A stretch of DNA of 64,000 nt, from assembly GCA_050287605.1 (NCBI GenBank), contig JBNKCG010000025.1, forward strand, positions 1-64,000, written 5' to 3'. Below the pieces are notes generated by a model that saw only the letters and a list, made by a program, of their open reading frames with translations, searched no databases and was not told where the DNA came from. The position numbers were made by a program, and so were the translations under genes. The stretch's first letter is position 1, and each line of letters begins with the position of its first letter. Source of the stretch: QQUJ01 sp050287605. GTDB taxonomy: Bacteria > Pseudomonadota > Gammaproteobacteria > QQUJ01. Positions 54,019 to 64,000 of this stretch are shown one piece after another.

Positions 54019-54118
54019 CAAGACGCCGCTGCGCCGCCCTACGCGACCGTCTTAACCTCCGTTTAAGGTTCGCGTTTTAAGGTTCAGCATCACCGCCCGT
54101 CGCGGTGGGGCTGTAACC

Positions 54119-55264
54119 ATGACCGACGATCCTCGCCTGAAAACACGCGCCCTGATCTGGGATCTGCCCACCCGGCTGTTCCATTGGCTGCTGGTGGGCG
54201 GGTTCGTTGTGGTGTCGCTCACCGCAGCCAACGATGAGCGGATGTCGCTGCATCTGGTGGCCGGCTACCTGATCGGCGTGCTGGTGCTGTTTCGTGTGCT
54301 GTGGGGATTCGTTGGCGGCGACTATTCGCGCTTCCGCCGCTTCTGGTACCCGTGGCGCGAGGTGAGGGCACACCTGCGCGCGGTGGCGGGCGGCCGCGCT
54401 GTGCACCACCTCGGGCACAACCCCGCTGGCGGCTGGATGATCTATCTGCTGCTGGCGGGCAACCTGGTGCTGGCGGTCTCCGGAACGCTGCTGTTGGGCG
54501 GTGAGGAGCAGCATGGGTTGGCGGGTGCGCTTGGACCCGCAGCCGGCGCCGTGGCGCGCGAGCTGCACGCCGTGCTGGGTTACGGCCTGATGGCGTTGAT
54601 TCCTCTGCACGTCGCCGGGGTTGTCGTTGAGAGCCGCCTGGGGGGCGAAAACCTGGTTGCCGCCATGATCAGCGGCTACAAGTCGACACCCAAGCCGGCG
54701 TTGTCGGTGCGACCCGCGGCCGGTGTGGCGGTCGGGCTGCTGATCGTGGTCGCGGGTTATTTCGCAGCCGCGACGGTCTGGTATCGCGCCGGCGAATCGG
54801 AGGGTGGGGTTTTTCGCGGACCGTCGCTGCCCCAGTCGGCGCTGTGGAACGACACCTGCGGCGAATGTCACCTCGCTTTCCACCCCAGCCTGTTGCCACG
54901 CCGCTCCTGGGAGCGCCTGCTGGGCAATAGTGCCGACCACTTTGGCGAGGATTTGGCGCTGGACGCACAGGATCTGGCCGAGCTGCGCCGCTTCGCCGTG
55001 GCCAACAGCGCCGAAACAGGAGCCAGCGAACCGGCGCGCAAGATCTTGCGCAGCCTGGGCCCCGACCAGCGTCCGCTGCGTATCACCGAAACGCCCTACT
55101 GGCGGCGCAAGCACGAAGGGATAGATGCCGCCGTGTGGAAGCGCGACTCCGTCGGCGGCCCGATGAATTGCGGGGCCTGCCACAGCGACGCACGCCAGGG
55201 CTGGTTCGAGGACGACGCCATGCAGATACCTACTGCAGAATCGAATGCCAACTCTTCCAAGTGA
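54119..55264 (+). CDS. Cytochrome b561 fused to diheme cytochrome c (DHC)
   Basis: 381 residues. Residues 1-185 are a four-helix b561 domain (LPTRLFHWLLVGG, HLVAGYLIGVLVLFRVLWGF, HAVLGYGLMALIPLHVAG with haem His). After another helix (about 200-220) comes a DHC domain with two haem sites, CGECH (about residue 245) and CGACH (about residue 352). It likely passes electrons from the quinol pool to the periplasmic SHP and DHC proteins encoded just downstream. Such dhc-shp-b561 clusters are known in Rhodobacter and Shewanella. Confidence 0.9.
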   Translation: MTDDPRLKTRALIWDLPTRLFHWLLVGGFVVVSLTAANDERMSLHLVAGYLIGVLVLFRVLWGFVGGDYSRFRRFWYPWREVRAHLRAVAGGRAVHHLGHNPAGGWMIYLLLAGNLVLAVSGTLLLGGEEQHGLAGALGPAAGAVARELHAVLGYGLMALIPLHVAGVVVESRLGGENLVAAMISGYKSTPKPALSVRPAAGVAVGLLIVVAGYFAAATVWYRAGESEGGVFRGPSLPQSALWNDTCGECHLAFHPSLLPRRSWERLLGNSADHFGEDLALDAQDLAELRRFAVANSAETGASEPARKILRSLGPDQRPLRITETPYWRRKHEGIDAAVWKRDSVGGPMNCGACHSDARQGWFEDDAMQIPTAESNANSSK

Positions 55265-55277
55265 AAGGAGCCCCTCC

Positions 55278-55691
55278 ATGTCAACGACGCTACGTATCCT
55301 GCTGCTGTTGGGTTTGGCCGCGGCCTACCCTGGCGCCCAAGCCCAGGGCATCGACGGTTTGATCCAGCAGCTGCAGTCGCAGGCCGCCCAACCCTTTTCC
55401 GCCGAGCGCGGCGCCGCGTTCTGGCGCACGTCCCATCCCGCACCCGACGGCGGCCAGGCGCGCTCCTGTTCCCTGTGCCACAGCGACGATCTGACCCGCG
55501 TCGGCGAACACGTCAGTACCCACAAGCGGATTGAGCCACTGGCGCCGGCGGTCAATCCCAAACGGCTGAGCGACGAAGGCAAGGTGAAGAAGTGGCTGCT
55601 GCGCAACTGCAAGTGGGTGCTGGGGCGTGAATGCAGTGCCCAGGAAAAGGGCGATGTGCTGAGCTTCATCCGCCAGTTCAAGGCGCCGTAA
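55278..55691 (+). CDS. SHP-type cytochrome c (DUF1924)
   Basis: 137 residues from ATG 55278. Signal peptide ending GAQAQG, haem site CSLCH (about residues 65-69) and the pattern IEPLAPAVNPKRLSDEGKVKKWLLRNC of the DUF1924 or sphaeroides haem protein family, which has a second conserved Cys pair (NCKWVLGREC). SHP binds oxygen at its haem. It lies 13 bases after the b561-DHC gene. Confidence 0.88.
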   Translation: MSTTLRILLLLGLAAAYPGAQAQGIDGLIQQLQSQAAQPFSAERGAAFWRTSHPAPDGGQARSCSLCHSDDLTRVGEHVSTHKRIEPLAPAVNPKRLSDEGKVKKWLLRNCKWVLGRECSAQEKGDVLSFIRQFKAP

Positions 55692-55721
55692 TCCCGATCC
55701 CAACCTGAGAGGAAGAACGTC

Positions 55722-56207
55722 ATGCGACATCTGCAACGATTTGGTGCCGCCGCCTTGTTGGCGGTGGGTCTCGTGCTGCCTGTACCAGGGGCCTGGGCGG
55801 CCGCGCCGCAACAGACCTATTCCAGCGAGTGCGGCAGCTGCCACATTCCCTATCCCGCGGCGTTTCTGCCCAGTGCCTCGTGGGACCAACTGCTCGGTCA
55901 CCTCGACAAGCACTTCGGCGACAACGCCGAATTGTCGAAGGAGACCCGCGCGCAAATCGCCGGGTACCTCGACACGCACAGCTACGACAACAGTCGCATT
56001 CATCAGCGCTACGGGAGCCGATTCGACACCCCCGGGATGCCGTTGCGGGTGAGCGAGACGCGTCTGTTCCAGGCCATGCACCATGAGGTTTCCGACCGTT
56101 GGGTGAGCTCCAACCCCAAGGTGAAGAGCTTCTCCCATTGTGATGCCTGTCATGCGGGTGCGGCGCAGGGTAATTTCGACGAGGACGAGGTGCGCATTCC
56201 GCGCTGA
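55722..56207 (+). CDS. Periplasmic diheme cytochrome c (DHC)
   Basis: 161 residues. Signal peptide ending AWAAAPQ, haem sites CGSCH (about residues 37-41) and CDACH (about 144-148), and the DHC-typical LPSASWDQLLGHLDKHFG and PLRVSETRLFQAMHHEV. It matches the C-terminal half of the b561 fusion two genes upstream. It is the third gene of the b561-DHC / SHP / DHC operon and likely the SHP electron donor. Confidence 0.9.
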   Translation: MRHLQRFGAAALLAVGLVLPVPGAWAAAPQQTYSSECGSCHIPYPAAFLPSASWDQLLGHLDKHFGDNAELSKETRAQIAGYLDTHSYDNSRIHQRYGSRFDTPGMPLRVSETRLFQAMHHEVSDRWVSSNPKVKSFSHCDACHAGAAQGNFDEDEVRIPR

Positions 56208-56248
56208 ACAGGGCGAGAACTTTCGGCGTACGGGCGGGTCCCAACGCC

Positions 56249-56998
56249 ATGGATTTCGAGCAGCCGACTGTCCCCGCCACCGCGCCGGCGTGTGCCGAAT
56301 GCGGTAGTGCGGCCGGCAATCGCCAGTACGGCAAGGTTCGTGAACGCCATACCTGCGAGCATTGCCTGCTGGATTCACGCAAACGCCAAGGTGGATTGGG
56401 GGACGACCCCTACGAGCAGTTCGTCGAGTCCCTGGCAGAGGCGTTGGATCTGCGCGAGCGCGAAACCGGCCTGCACTCCAAGCGCGTCGCCTCGCACACG
56501 CTGCTGCTGGCGCGCCACTTCTATCGCGAGCCCGGTGCCCTGCGCGAGATCTACTGGGGTAGCCTGCTGCACGACATCGGCAAGATTGGCGTGCCCGATG
56601 CCATCCTGCTCAAAGCCGATCGGCTGAGCGATGAGGAGTGGCACATCATGCGCCAGCATCCCCGCGACGGGTTCCTGATCCTGGAAAAGCTGCCCTTTCT
56701 CGCCATGGCGGCGGACGTGGTGCTGTGCCACGAGGAGCGCTACGACGGGTCCGGGTATCCGGGCGGCTTGAAGGGCGATGCCATCCCGCTGCCGGCGCGC
56801 CTGTTCGCCGTGATCGACACCCTGGATGCGATGACCTTCGACCGTCCCTACCGCAAGGCGATGGAATTCGACAGCGCCAAGGAGGAAATCGTGCGCCTGT
56901 CGGGCAGCCAGTTCGATCCGCGCGCGGTGGAGGCGTTTCTGCGCGAGGAATCAGCGCTGCGCGAGATGACCGCGTTGGACTACCCGACTCCCGGCTAG
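56249..56998 (+). CDS. HD-GYP cyclic-di-GMP phosphodiesterase with zinc-ribbon-like N-terminus
   Basis: 249 residues. The N-terminal 50 residues hold two Cys pairs (CAEC, CEHC) spaced like a zinc ribbon. From residue 55 on comes an HD-GYP domain with H-xx-R, LLHDIGKIGVPD, HP, CHEERYDGSGYPGG and DTLDAMTFDRPYR, which are the conserved metal and substrate motifs. It probably hydrolyses cyclic-di-GMP. It begins 41 bases after the DHC gene, so it may share the operon. Confidence 0.9.
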   Translation: MDFEQPTVPATAPACAECGSAAGNRQYGKVRERHTCEHCLLDSRKRQGGLGDDPYEQFVESLAEALDLRERETGLHSKRVASHTLLLARHFYREPGALREIYWGSLLHDIGKIGVPDAILLKADRLSDEEWHIMRQHPRDGFLILEKLPFLAMAADVVLCHEERYDGSGYPGGLKGDAIPLPARLFAVIDTLDAMTFDRPYRKAMEFDSAKEEIVRLSGSQFDPRAVEAFLREESALREMTALDYPTPG

Positions 56999-57038
56999 CG
57001 TCACCACGCGGTCCAGCGATGCGGCTGCGGGATTGCCC

Positions 57039-57485
57039 TCAGCGATTCCCCCCGGCATGACGGCGCAGGAACTCCAGCCGTTGCGCCGGAGTGGCTTGCT
57101 GCCATCGCTGGCGCAACTGCTGGCGGCGTTCCGCCGGCAGGCTGCGATACCACTGATAGCGTTTGCGCACCCGCTCGCGCTGTTGCGGCGAAAGCGCCAG
57201 ATACTGCTGGAAACGCTTGCGCAGCTGTTCGCGGCGCTCGGGCGGCAGACTCTTCCAGCGGGTGAAACGTTCGCGCATGCGTTCCTTCTGCTCCGGAGTG
57301 AGTGCGGCCCAGCGCCGCGCCCCCTCGCGCAGCCGTTCCTGGCGTTCGGTGGGTAGTTGATCCCAGCGCGCGGCGAGCGGTGCCAACACGCTGCGTTCCT
57401 GCGCCGAGAGACTGTCCCACGCCACCCCCGCCCACGCGGGCAGACTGGACAGTGCCAGCAGCGCGGCCAACAGCAAGCGAGTCAT
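57039..57485 (-). CDS. DUF3106 secreted protein
   Basis: 148 residues. Signal peptide (ending PAWAG) and then a helical, Arg/Glu-rich repeat pattern (LPTERQERLREGARRWAAL; LTPEQKERMRERFTRWKSL; LPPERREQLRKRFQQYLAL) typical of DUF3106. Function unknown. It is last in the sigma-factor operon, and its start overlaps the upstream gene's stop by one base. Confidence 0.85.
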   Translation of the reverse strand: MTRLLLAALLALSSLPAWAGVAWDSLSAQERSVLAPLAARWDQLPTERQERLREGARRWAALTPEQKERMRERFTRWKSLPPERREQLRKRFQQYLALSPQQRERVRKRYQWYRSLPAERRQQLRQRWQQATPAQRLEFLRRHAGGNR

Positions 57486-57700
57486 CATTGGTGTTCCTCC
57501 TCGGTGGACTCCTCCGGCACAGCGGCGACGTCCAGTTCAAACGGGTCGAGCCAGCCGCCGTCGTCGGTGGCGAAGGTGGCGATGAATTCCAGCAGTTCCG
57601 CGTCGGGCGGCGTCTCCGGCGGTTCGTCGGCACGGGCAGGGGCCGGCGCCGCGAACAGCAGCGCGAGCAGCAGGGCCTGGGGCAGACGCTCAGCCGGCAT
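57485..57700 (-). CDS. Small secreted acidic protein in sigma-factor operon
   Basis: 71 residues from ATG 57700: signal peptide (ending APARADE) and an acidic mature part with no recognised domain (PPDAELLEFIATF). It overlaps the anti-sigma-like gene before it by 11 bases and the DUF3106 gene after it by one, so it is coupled in the operon. Unknown role. Confidence 0.6.
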   Translation of the reverse strand: MPAERLPQALLLALLFAAPAPARADEPPETPPDAELLEFIATFATDDGGWLDPFELDVAAVPEESTEEEHQ

Positions 57701-58040
57701 CGCTCTGCTCATCCAGCCAGATGGCGAAGTCGAGGTCTTCCATGAGCTCGATGCTCTCGTCGCCCAGCAGCAGTTCCATATCCAACTCAGCGACGCCGGC
57801 GTCGGGCGGTGCCGGCGGCGCGGTGGCGTACCAGACGGCGACCGCCAGTACCGCCGCTGCAACACCTCCCGCGGGGAGCAGCCAGGGCAGCGCGGTCCGC
57901 GGCGGTTTACGTGCCGCGGCGGCCAGTGCCCGATGGCGCGCCTGGGTCAGTTTGGAGCGCACCTCGGCCGGCAGGTTGTCGACGCTGTCGTCGAGGGCGC
58001 TGCGGATGCGTCCTTCCCATTCGGGACGTTGCTCGCTCAT
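57690..58040 (-). CDS. DUF3619-like membrane protein, possible anti-sigma factor
   Basis: 116 residues from ATG 58040. Cytoplasmic N-terminus (residues 1-48), one membrane helix (about 50-70, LPWLLPAGGVAAAVLAVAVW) and an acidic periplasmic tail. This is the layout of anti-sigma-like proteins downstream of the sigma genes; the DUF3619 identity is by resemblance. It overlaps the sigma gene by 4 bases. Confidence 0.7.
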   Translation of the reverse strand: MSEQRPEWEGRIRSALDDSVDNLPAEVRSKLTQARHRALAAAARKPPRTALPWLLPAGGVAAAVLAVAVWYATAPPAPPDAGVAELDMELLLGDESIELMEDLDFAIWLDEQSDAG

Positions 58041-58585
58041 GGTGTCGGCTCCTCCAGTTGTCGGCGCAGCGCCGCGGTGGCCCTTGAGTAGTGCGTCTTC
58101 ACGCTCCCTTCGGAGCAACCCATGGCCGCCGCGGTCTGCCGGGTATCCAGCCCTTCCCAGGCGCGCAGCAGGAAAGCCTGCTGCTGGCGCCAGGGAAGCG
58201 TGCGCAGCGCCCGGTCGATGGCCTCGGCGGTGGCGCGACGCTCGATGAGGCGCGCCGGGTCGGGGTCGCTGGGATCGGCGATCGCCTCCAGCGGGTCCCC
58301 GGTCTCATCGTCGGGATCGTCTCGGCGCCGCTCCAGCCAGCCGAGCCAGCGCCTGCGGGCCGCACGGCGACGGTGCCAGTCGCGTATCCCGTTTTCCAGG
58401 ATGCGGTAGAACAGCGGCTTCCACTCCTGCTCGGGCCGCCGCGCGTAGCGCCGCACCAGGGCCAGCATCGCCTCCTGGACCAGTTCCAACGCATCGTCGC
58501 GATTGCCGGTGGCGAGTTCCGCCACGCGGTAGGCGCGACCTTCGATACCGGCCAGGAAGCGTTCCAGTAGTCGGGTGTGATCCAG
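58037..58585 (-). CDS. ECF-family RNA polymerase sigma factor, apparent CTG start
   Basis: A 182-residue protein if it starts at CTG 58585. Sigma region 2 is DALELVQEAMLALVRRYARR and region 4 is LPWRQQQAFLLRAWEGLDTRQTAAAMGCSEGSVKTHYSRA. Homologous N-terminal residues (LLERFLAGIEGRAYRVAELATG) lie upstream of the first GTG (58525), and the frame has no ATG, GTG or TTG before it. GGGGAG lies 6 bases upstream of the CTG. It is the first gene of the four-gene minus-strand operon. Confidence 0.75.
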   Translation of the reverse strand: MDHTRLLERFLAGIEGRAYRVAELATGNRDDALELVQEAMLALVRRYARRPEQEWKPLFYRILENGIRDWHRRRAARRRWLGWLERRRDDPDDETGDPLEAIADPSDPDPARLIERRATAEAIDRALRTLPWRQQQAFLLRAWEGLDTRQTAAAMGCSEGSVKTHYSRATAALRRQLEEPTP

Positions 58586-58638
58586 CGACTGCTCCCCAGG
58601 TTGTGGGTGATACCGCGATCGGCCTGCCGTGGCCCGGG

Positions 58639-59043
58639 TCAGCGAGAGCGCCAGGTATTGCGGTGCTCGACCCGTTCGGCGCGCCGGTCCATGCGCCGGT
58701 CGACCCCGTCGCCGCGGCGATCCCAGCGATTTTCGACGCGATCGCCGCGTCTGTCGAGGCGGTTTTCGATACGATCACCCTTGCGCTCCAGGCGTCCGGC
58801 GAAACCGGGTTTACCCGCGTCGGCCGCGCGTTCGGCGGTGCGGTCGAGTCGTTTGTCGACCCGTTCGCCGCCCGCGTCGAGGCGTTGGTTCAGCGCTTCA
58901 CCGCGCTGATCCATGCGCGCGTTGATACGATTGCCTGCTGCATCCCAGCCGTCGCCCGGCGCGGCGGCGGCCGTGCCGGCCAGCAGGGGGGTAGTCAATA
59001 GCGCTGCGACCAGTAAACGGTTTAAGGTGCGTGGTGCGTTCAT
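58639..59043 (-). CDS. Secreted protein with Arg/Asp repeat helix
   Basis: 134 residues from ATG 59043, with AGGAGG upstream. Signal peptide ending AAAAPGDGW, then a long charged region built of imperfect repeats of about 7-11 residues: the R-DR-GDR-ENR-DRR pattern (RLERKGDRIENR, LDRRGDRVENR, WDRRGDGVDRR, MDRRAERVEHR). It probably forms an extended helix. It is 53 bases upstream of the sigma gene and may share its operon. Confidence 0.8.
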   Translation of the reverse strand: MNAPRTLNRLLVAALLTTPLLAGTAAAAPGDGWDAAGNRINARMDQRGEALNQRLDAGGERVDKRLDRTAERAADAGKPGFAGRLERKGDRIENRLDRRGDRVENRWDRRGDGVDRRMDRRAERVEHRNTWRSR

Positions 59044-59167
59044 TGCGGCCTCCTGGTGTAGGGAAGGGGTGTGAAATTCGAACTCCGTCACACTCCCTAA
59101 CGAGGCTCGCGGAAATCGGTTGACAAGAAGGGAGCCGGTGGTTCCGTAACCCGTCTCCGGCACTAAG

Positions 59168-59379
59168 TTATACACATTCCGCGTTGCAGCATGGCGTAGG
59201 GCCGGGGCGCTTCGGCCGCATTTCGAGGTGTCTTTTATGGGATAAATAATTGATTGATTTTAAAGCGAATTAATATTTGGCTAATTATTTTCCAGTTCAG
59301 TCATCTCACTGTAACAACAACACCTGGGGGCGTATCGGAGGGTTTCGTCCACAAAGTTATCCACAAAGTTTGTGGATAA
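59168..59379. promoter_or_regulatory. AT-rich intergenic region with DnaA boxes
   Basis: The 447 bases between the Arg/Asp repeat gene and priA have no gene. They hold TTATACACA (59168-59176) and two perfect DnaA boxes in inverted orientation, TTATCCACA (59357-59365) and TGTGGATAA (59371-59379), with an AT-rich stretch (59232-59300) between. A 11-bp direct repeat TCCACAAAGTT occurs at 59348 and 59360. It could be an origin or a DnaA-controlled promoter for priA. Confidence 0.65.
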
Positions 59380-59490
59380 CCGAAAAACTCCACGCCCACG
59401 AGCCAGTTAGCGAGCAATGATGAGAAGCGACATGGAAATCCGCGCCCTTCGGTGCTGCCCTCGGGGGGAGGAATCGCCGGGGGCGGCCGG

Positions 59491-61692
<2,202 letters not shown>

Positions 61693-61805
61693 ACAGCAGG
61701 TCGAAGCACCGGTTGCAACCCACGGCCGGGACCGGATAATACCGGGCTCCGATCAACCGATCGGAGCCGGCCGCCGGCTGGCCTTCGATACCGATTCCTG
61801 AGTCT

Positions 61806-63563
61806 ATGAAACATCATCTTGAAGCCCTGATCCGCGAGGCCCTGCAGTCGCTCAAGGCCGGCGGCAACCTGCCCGCCGATGCCGATGCTGCGTTCGTCAT
61901 CGAACGCGCCCGCGACAAACAGCATGGCGATTTCGCCAGCAACGTCGCGCTGCTGCTGGCCAAGCCGGCGCGGCGCAAGCCGCGCGAGATCGCGGAGCTG
62001 CTGCTGGGCGCGCTGCCGGTCTCGCCGCAGGTGGCCAAGGTGGAGATCGCCGGGCCGGGTTTCATCAACTTCTTCCTCACCCCCCAGGCCTTCCACGGCG
62101 CGGTGGGGACGATTCTCGAACAGGGTGAGGCGTTCGGGCGCAGCACGCTGGGTTCCGGCCGGCGCGTGCAGGTGGAGTTCGTCTCCGCCAACCCCACCGG
62201 TCCGCTGCACGTGGGTCACGGACGCGGCGCCGCCTACGGCGCGGTAGTGGCCAACCTGCTGGCGGCCACCGGTCACCAGGTGCACCGCGAGTACTACGTC
62301 AACGACGCCGGACGGCAGATGGATATCCTCGCCACCTCGGTGTGGCTGCGTTACCTGGAGCTGTGCGGCGAGGCGTTCGGCTTTCCCAGCAATGGCTACA
62401 AGGGCGCTTACGTGTTCGACATGGCCGCCGACGTGCATCGGGTGCATGGCGACGCGCTGCGCCATCCCGCGGCGGCGGTGTTTGAGGACGTGGCCGAGGA
62501 TGCCCCGGCCGGCGACAAGGAGGCGCACATCGACGGGCTCATCGCCAACGCCAAGGCGCTGCTGGGCACGGAGCGTTACCGCACGGTGTTCGACCTGGGG
62601 CTGGATACCATCCTCGCCGACATCCGCGACGACCTGCAGGCCTTTGGCGTCACCTACGACGAGTGGTACTCGGAGCGCAGCCTCACCGACAGCGGTGCCG
62701 TGGAGCGCGTCATCGAGCGCCTGCAGGCAAGCGGGCACGTCTACGAACAAGAGGGTGCGCTGTGGTTTCGTTCCAGCGCCTTCGGCGACGAGAAGGACCG
62801 CGTGCTGGTGCGCGACAACGGTCAGAAGACCTACTTCGCCTCCGACATCGCCTACCACGCCGACAAGCTGGAGCGCGGCTTTCACCGCGTCATCGACGTG
62901 TGGGGTGCCGATCACCACGGCTACGTGCCGCGGGTGAAGGCGGCGTTGGCCGCCCTGGGCGACGACCCCGCGCGCCTCGACGTGCTGCTGGTGCAGTTCG
63001 CGGTGCTCTACCGCGGCGGCGAGAAGGTGCAGATGTCCACGCGTTCCGGTGAGTTCGTCACGCTGCGTGAACTGCGCGACGAGGTGGGGCGCGACGCGGC
63101 GCGCTTTTTCTACGTCATGCGCAAGTGCGAGCAGCACATGGATTTCGATCTCGACCTCGCCAAGTCGCAATCGGCCGACAACCCTGTCTACTACATCCAG
63201 TACGCTCACGCGCGGGTGTGCAGCGTCGAGCGCCAGCTGCGCGAGCGCGGCCTGCAATGGGATCGCGAGGCGGGGGTGGCGGGACTCGACCGGCTTGCGG
63301 AGAGTCACGAGCAGGAGCTGCTGGTGGCGCTCACGCGCTACCCCGAGGTGGTGGAGGCGGCGGCCCTGGCCCACGAGCCGCACCAGCTGGTGCACTACCT
63401 GCGCGAGCTGGCCAACGGCCTGCACACCTACTACAACGCCCATCAGTTTCTGGTGGAAGATGCGTCGCTGCGCGATGCGCGCCTGACACTGATCTTCGCC
63501 GTGCGCCAGGTGATCGCCAACGGTCTCGCGCTGCTCGACGTCAGCGCACCCGAGGCGATGTGA
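61806..63563 (+). CDS. argS: Arginyl-tRNA synthetase
   Basis: 585 residues, full length. N-terminal tRNA-binding domain, class I motif HVGH in SANPTGPLHVGHGRG, DVWGADHHGYVPR, the KMSKS-like segment KVQMSTRSGEF (as usual for ArgS, KMSKS is not perfect) and the C-terminal anticodon-binding domain. Its stop overlaps the next start by one base (TGATG). Confidence 0.97.
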   Translation: MKHHLEALIREALQSLKAGGNLPADADAAFVIERARDKQHGDFASNVALLLAKPARRKPREIAELLLGALPVSPQVAKVEIAGPGFINFFLTPQAFHGAVGTILEQGEAFGRSTLGSGRRVQVEFVSANPTGPLHVGHGRGAAYGAVVANLLAATGHQVHREYYVNDAGRQMDILATSVWLRYLELCGEAFGFPSNGYKGAYVFDMAADVHRVHGDALRHPAAAVFEDVAEDAPAGDKEAHIDGLIANAKALLGTERYRTVFDLGLDTILADIRDDLQAFGVTYDEWYSERSLTDSGAVERVIERLQASGHVYEQEGALWFRSSAFGDEKDRVLVRDNGQKTYFASDIAYHADKLERGFHRVIDVWGADHHGYVPRVKAALAALGDDPARLDVLLVQFAVLYRGGEKVQMSTRSGEFVTLRELRDEVGRDAARFFYVMRKCEQHMDFDLDLAKSQSADNPVYYIQYAHARVCSVERQLRERGLQWDREAGVAGLDRLAESHEQELLVALTRYPEVVEAAALAHEPHQLVHYLRELANGLHTYYNAHQFLVEDASLRDARLTLIFAVRQVIANGLALLDVSAPEAM

Positions 63564-64000
63564 TGGCACGCGACTACGCGAAAAAGCCGCGCACCAAAAC
63601 CACTCCGGCCGCGCAACGGCGCACCGTCAGCCGCAAGCCAGCGGCCGGCAACAGTCCCGGGGCGCCGGGCTGGGCGTGGGCGCTGGCGGGGTTGGCGCTG
63701 GGCCTGTTCGTCGCCTTCCTGGTCTATCTCAACGAAAACCGCCCGGCCACGCCGGCCCCGGCCGCCGCCAAGACCAAGCCGACGGCACCCGGTGCCGGCA
63801 ACACCGAGCAGCGCCCGCGCTTCGATTTCTACACCATCCTGCCGGAGCAGGAGGTGGTGGTCCCCGAGGGCGCGGGCGAGGACGAACGTGCCGCCGCGCC
63901 GGAGCAGGAGAAGGCGCAGTACCTGTTGCAGGCCGGTTCGTTCCGCACCTTGGAGCAGGCCGATTCGCTGCGCGCGCGGTTGGCGCTGCTGGGTGTGGAG
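63563..64000 (+). CDS. ftsN: Cell-division protein FtsN (SPOR domain), 5' part
   Basis: The first 146 residues are in the window: a basic cytoplasmic N-terminus (MARDYAKKPRTKTT), one membrane helix (about 41-59, WALAGLALGLFVAFLVYL), a Pro/Ala-rich periplasmic linker with FDFYTILPE, and the start of a SPOR domain (YLLQAGSFRTLEQADSLRARL). It runs off the window end. FtsN activates septal peptidoglycan synthesis. The argS-ftsN coupling matches gammaproteobacterial gene order. Confidence 0.9.
   Translation, partial: MARDYAKKPRTKTTPAAQRRTVSRKPAAGNSPGAPGWAWALAGLALGLFVAFLVYLNENRPATPAPAAAKTKPTAPGAGNTEQRPRFDFYTILPEQEVVVPEGAGEDERAAAPEQEKAQYLLQAGSFRTLEQADSLRARLALLGVE

Noticed and set aside
57039..59043. 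CRISPR-like array in the Arg/Asp repeat gene
   Set aside because: Repeats are protein-coding, imperfect and lack unique spacers.
59232..59379. Definite replication origin
   Set aside because: Three boxes are too few to prove an origin and dnaA is not in the window; kept only as a candidate.

Overview
The window is about 64 kb of GC-rich chromosomal DNA with dense, mostly operonic genes. Gene content points to a gammaproteobacterium, most likely a Chromatiales-type (Ectothiorhodospiraceae/Chromatiaceae-like) sulfur- or redox-active bacterium. The evidence is the gene order priA-argS-ftsN, a glrK-qseG-glrR operon, EfpL (YeiP), a peroxiredoxin-glutaredoxin fusion next to a glutathione(-amide) reductase, a DHC/SHP/b561 cytochrome cluster, and a sucrose osmolyte cluster (fructokinase, SPS-SPP, sucrose synthase). 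The taxonomy is inference. No tRNA, rRNA, CRISPR array, prophage or complete insertion sequence was seen.

Layout. 0-7.4 kb: secreted and lipoprotein genes, a cytochrome c', a GNAT enzyme, and a periplasmic binding protein followed by a PAS-GGDEF-EAL regulator. 7.5-17.5 kb: oxidative-stress and thiol repair (DUF1428, DUF1223, secreted MsrAB, a Tat-exported aldo/keto reductase, ergothioneine genes egtB/egtD split by a small TA-flanked element, RRM and cold-shock proteins, ArfB, and peroxiredoxin-glutaredoxin plus glutathione reductase behind a near-perfect OxyR site). 17.6-26 kb: RhlE helicase, LysE exporter, patatin, EfpL, small hypotheticals, and a membrane VTT-domain/flavin disulfide-reductase fusion. 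26-39 kb: a copper/cytochrome island with a Crp/Fnr regulator, five monohaem cytochrome c proteins (one fused to a beta-propeller), copZ-csoR-copA behind a clear promoter and operator, His/Met-rich secreted proteins, a two-component system with a Met-rich sensor loop, a Spy-like protein and a CcmG/DsbE-like thioredoxin.

39-44.5 kb holds glrK-qseG-glrR flanked by two genes (OmpA-like and EF-hand). Each flanking gene has a near-identical sigma-54 promoter and an upstream TGTC-N10-GACA palindrome, so this looks like a self-contained GlrKR regulon. 44.7-48.2 kb: retropepsin-like protease, lytic-transglycosylase-like protein, DsbA-like protein and CcdA. 48.4-54 kb: sucrose metabolism. 54-57 kb: b561-diheme cytochrome and SHP cluster, then an HD-GYP phosphodiesterase. 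57-59 kb: an ECF sigma factor operon whose sigma gene seems to start at CTG. 59-64 kb: a DnaA-box-containing AT-rich intergenic region, priA, argS and the start of ftsN.

Best candidates for new biology: the GlrKR mini-regulon, the copper/cytochrome island with its propeller-cytochrome fusion and Met-rich sensor, the DnaA-box cluster in front of priA, and the OxyR-controlled glutathione-amide-type peroxidase system. All functional calls rest on reading motifs; no database search was run.
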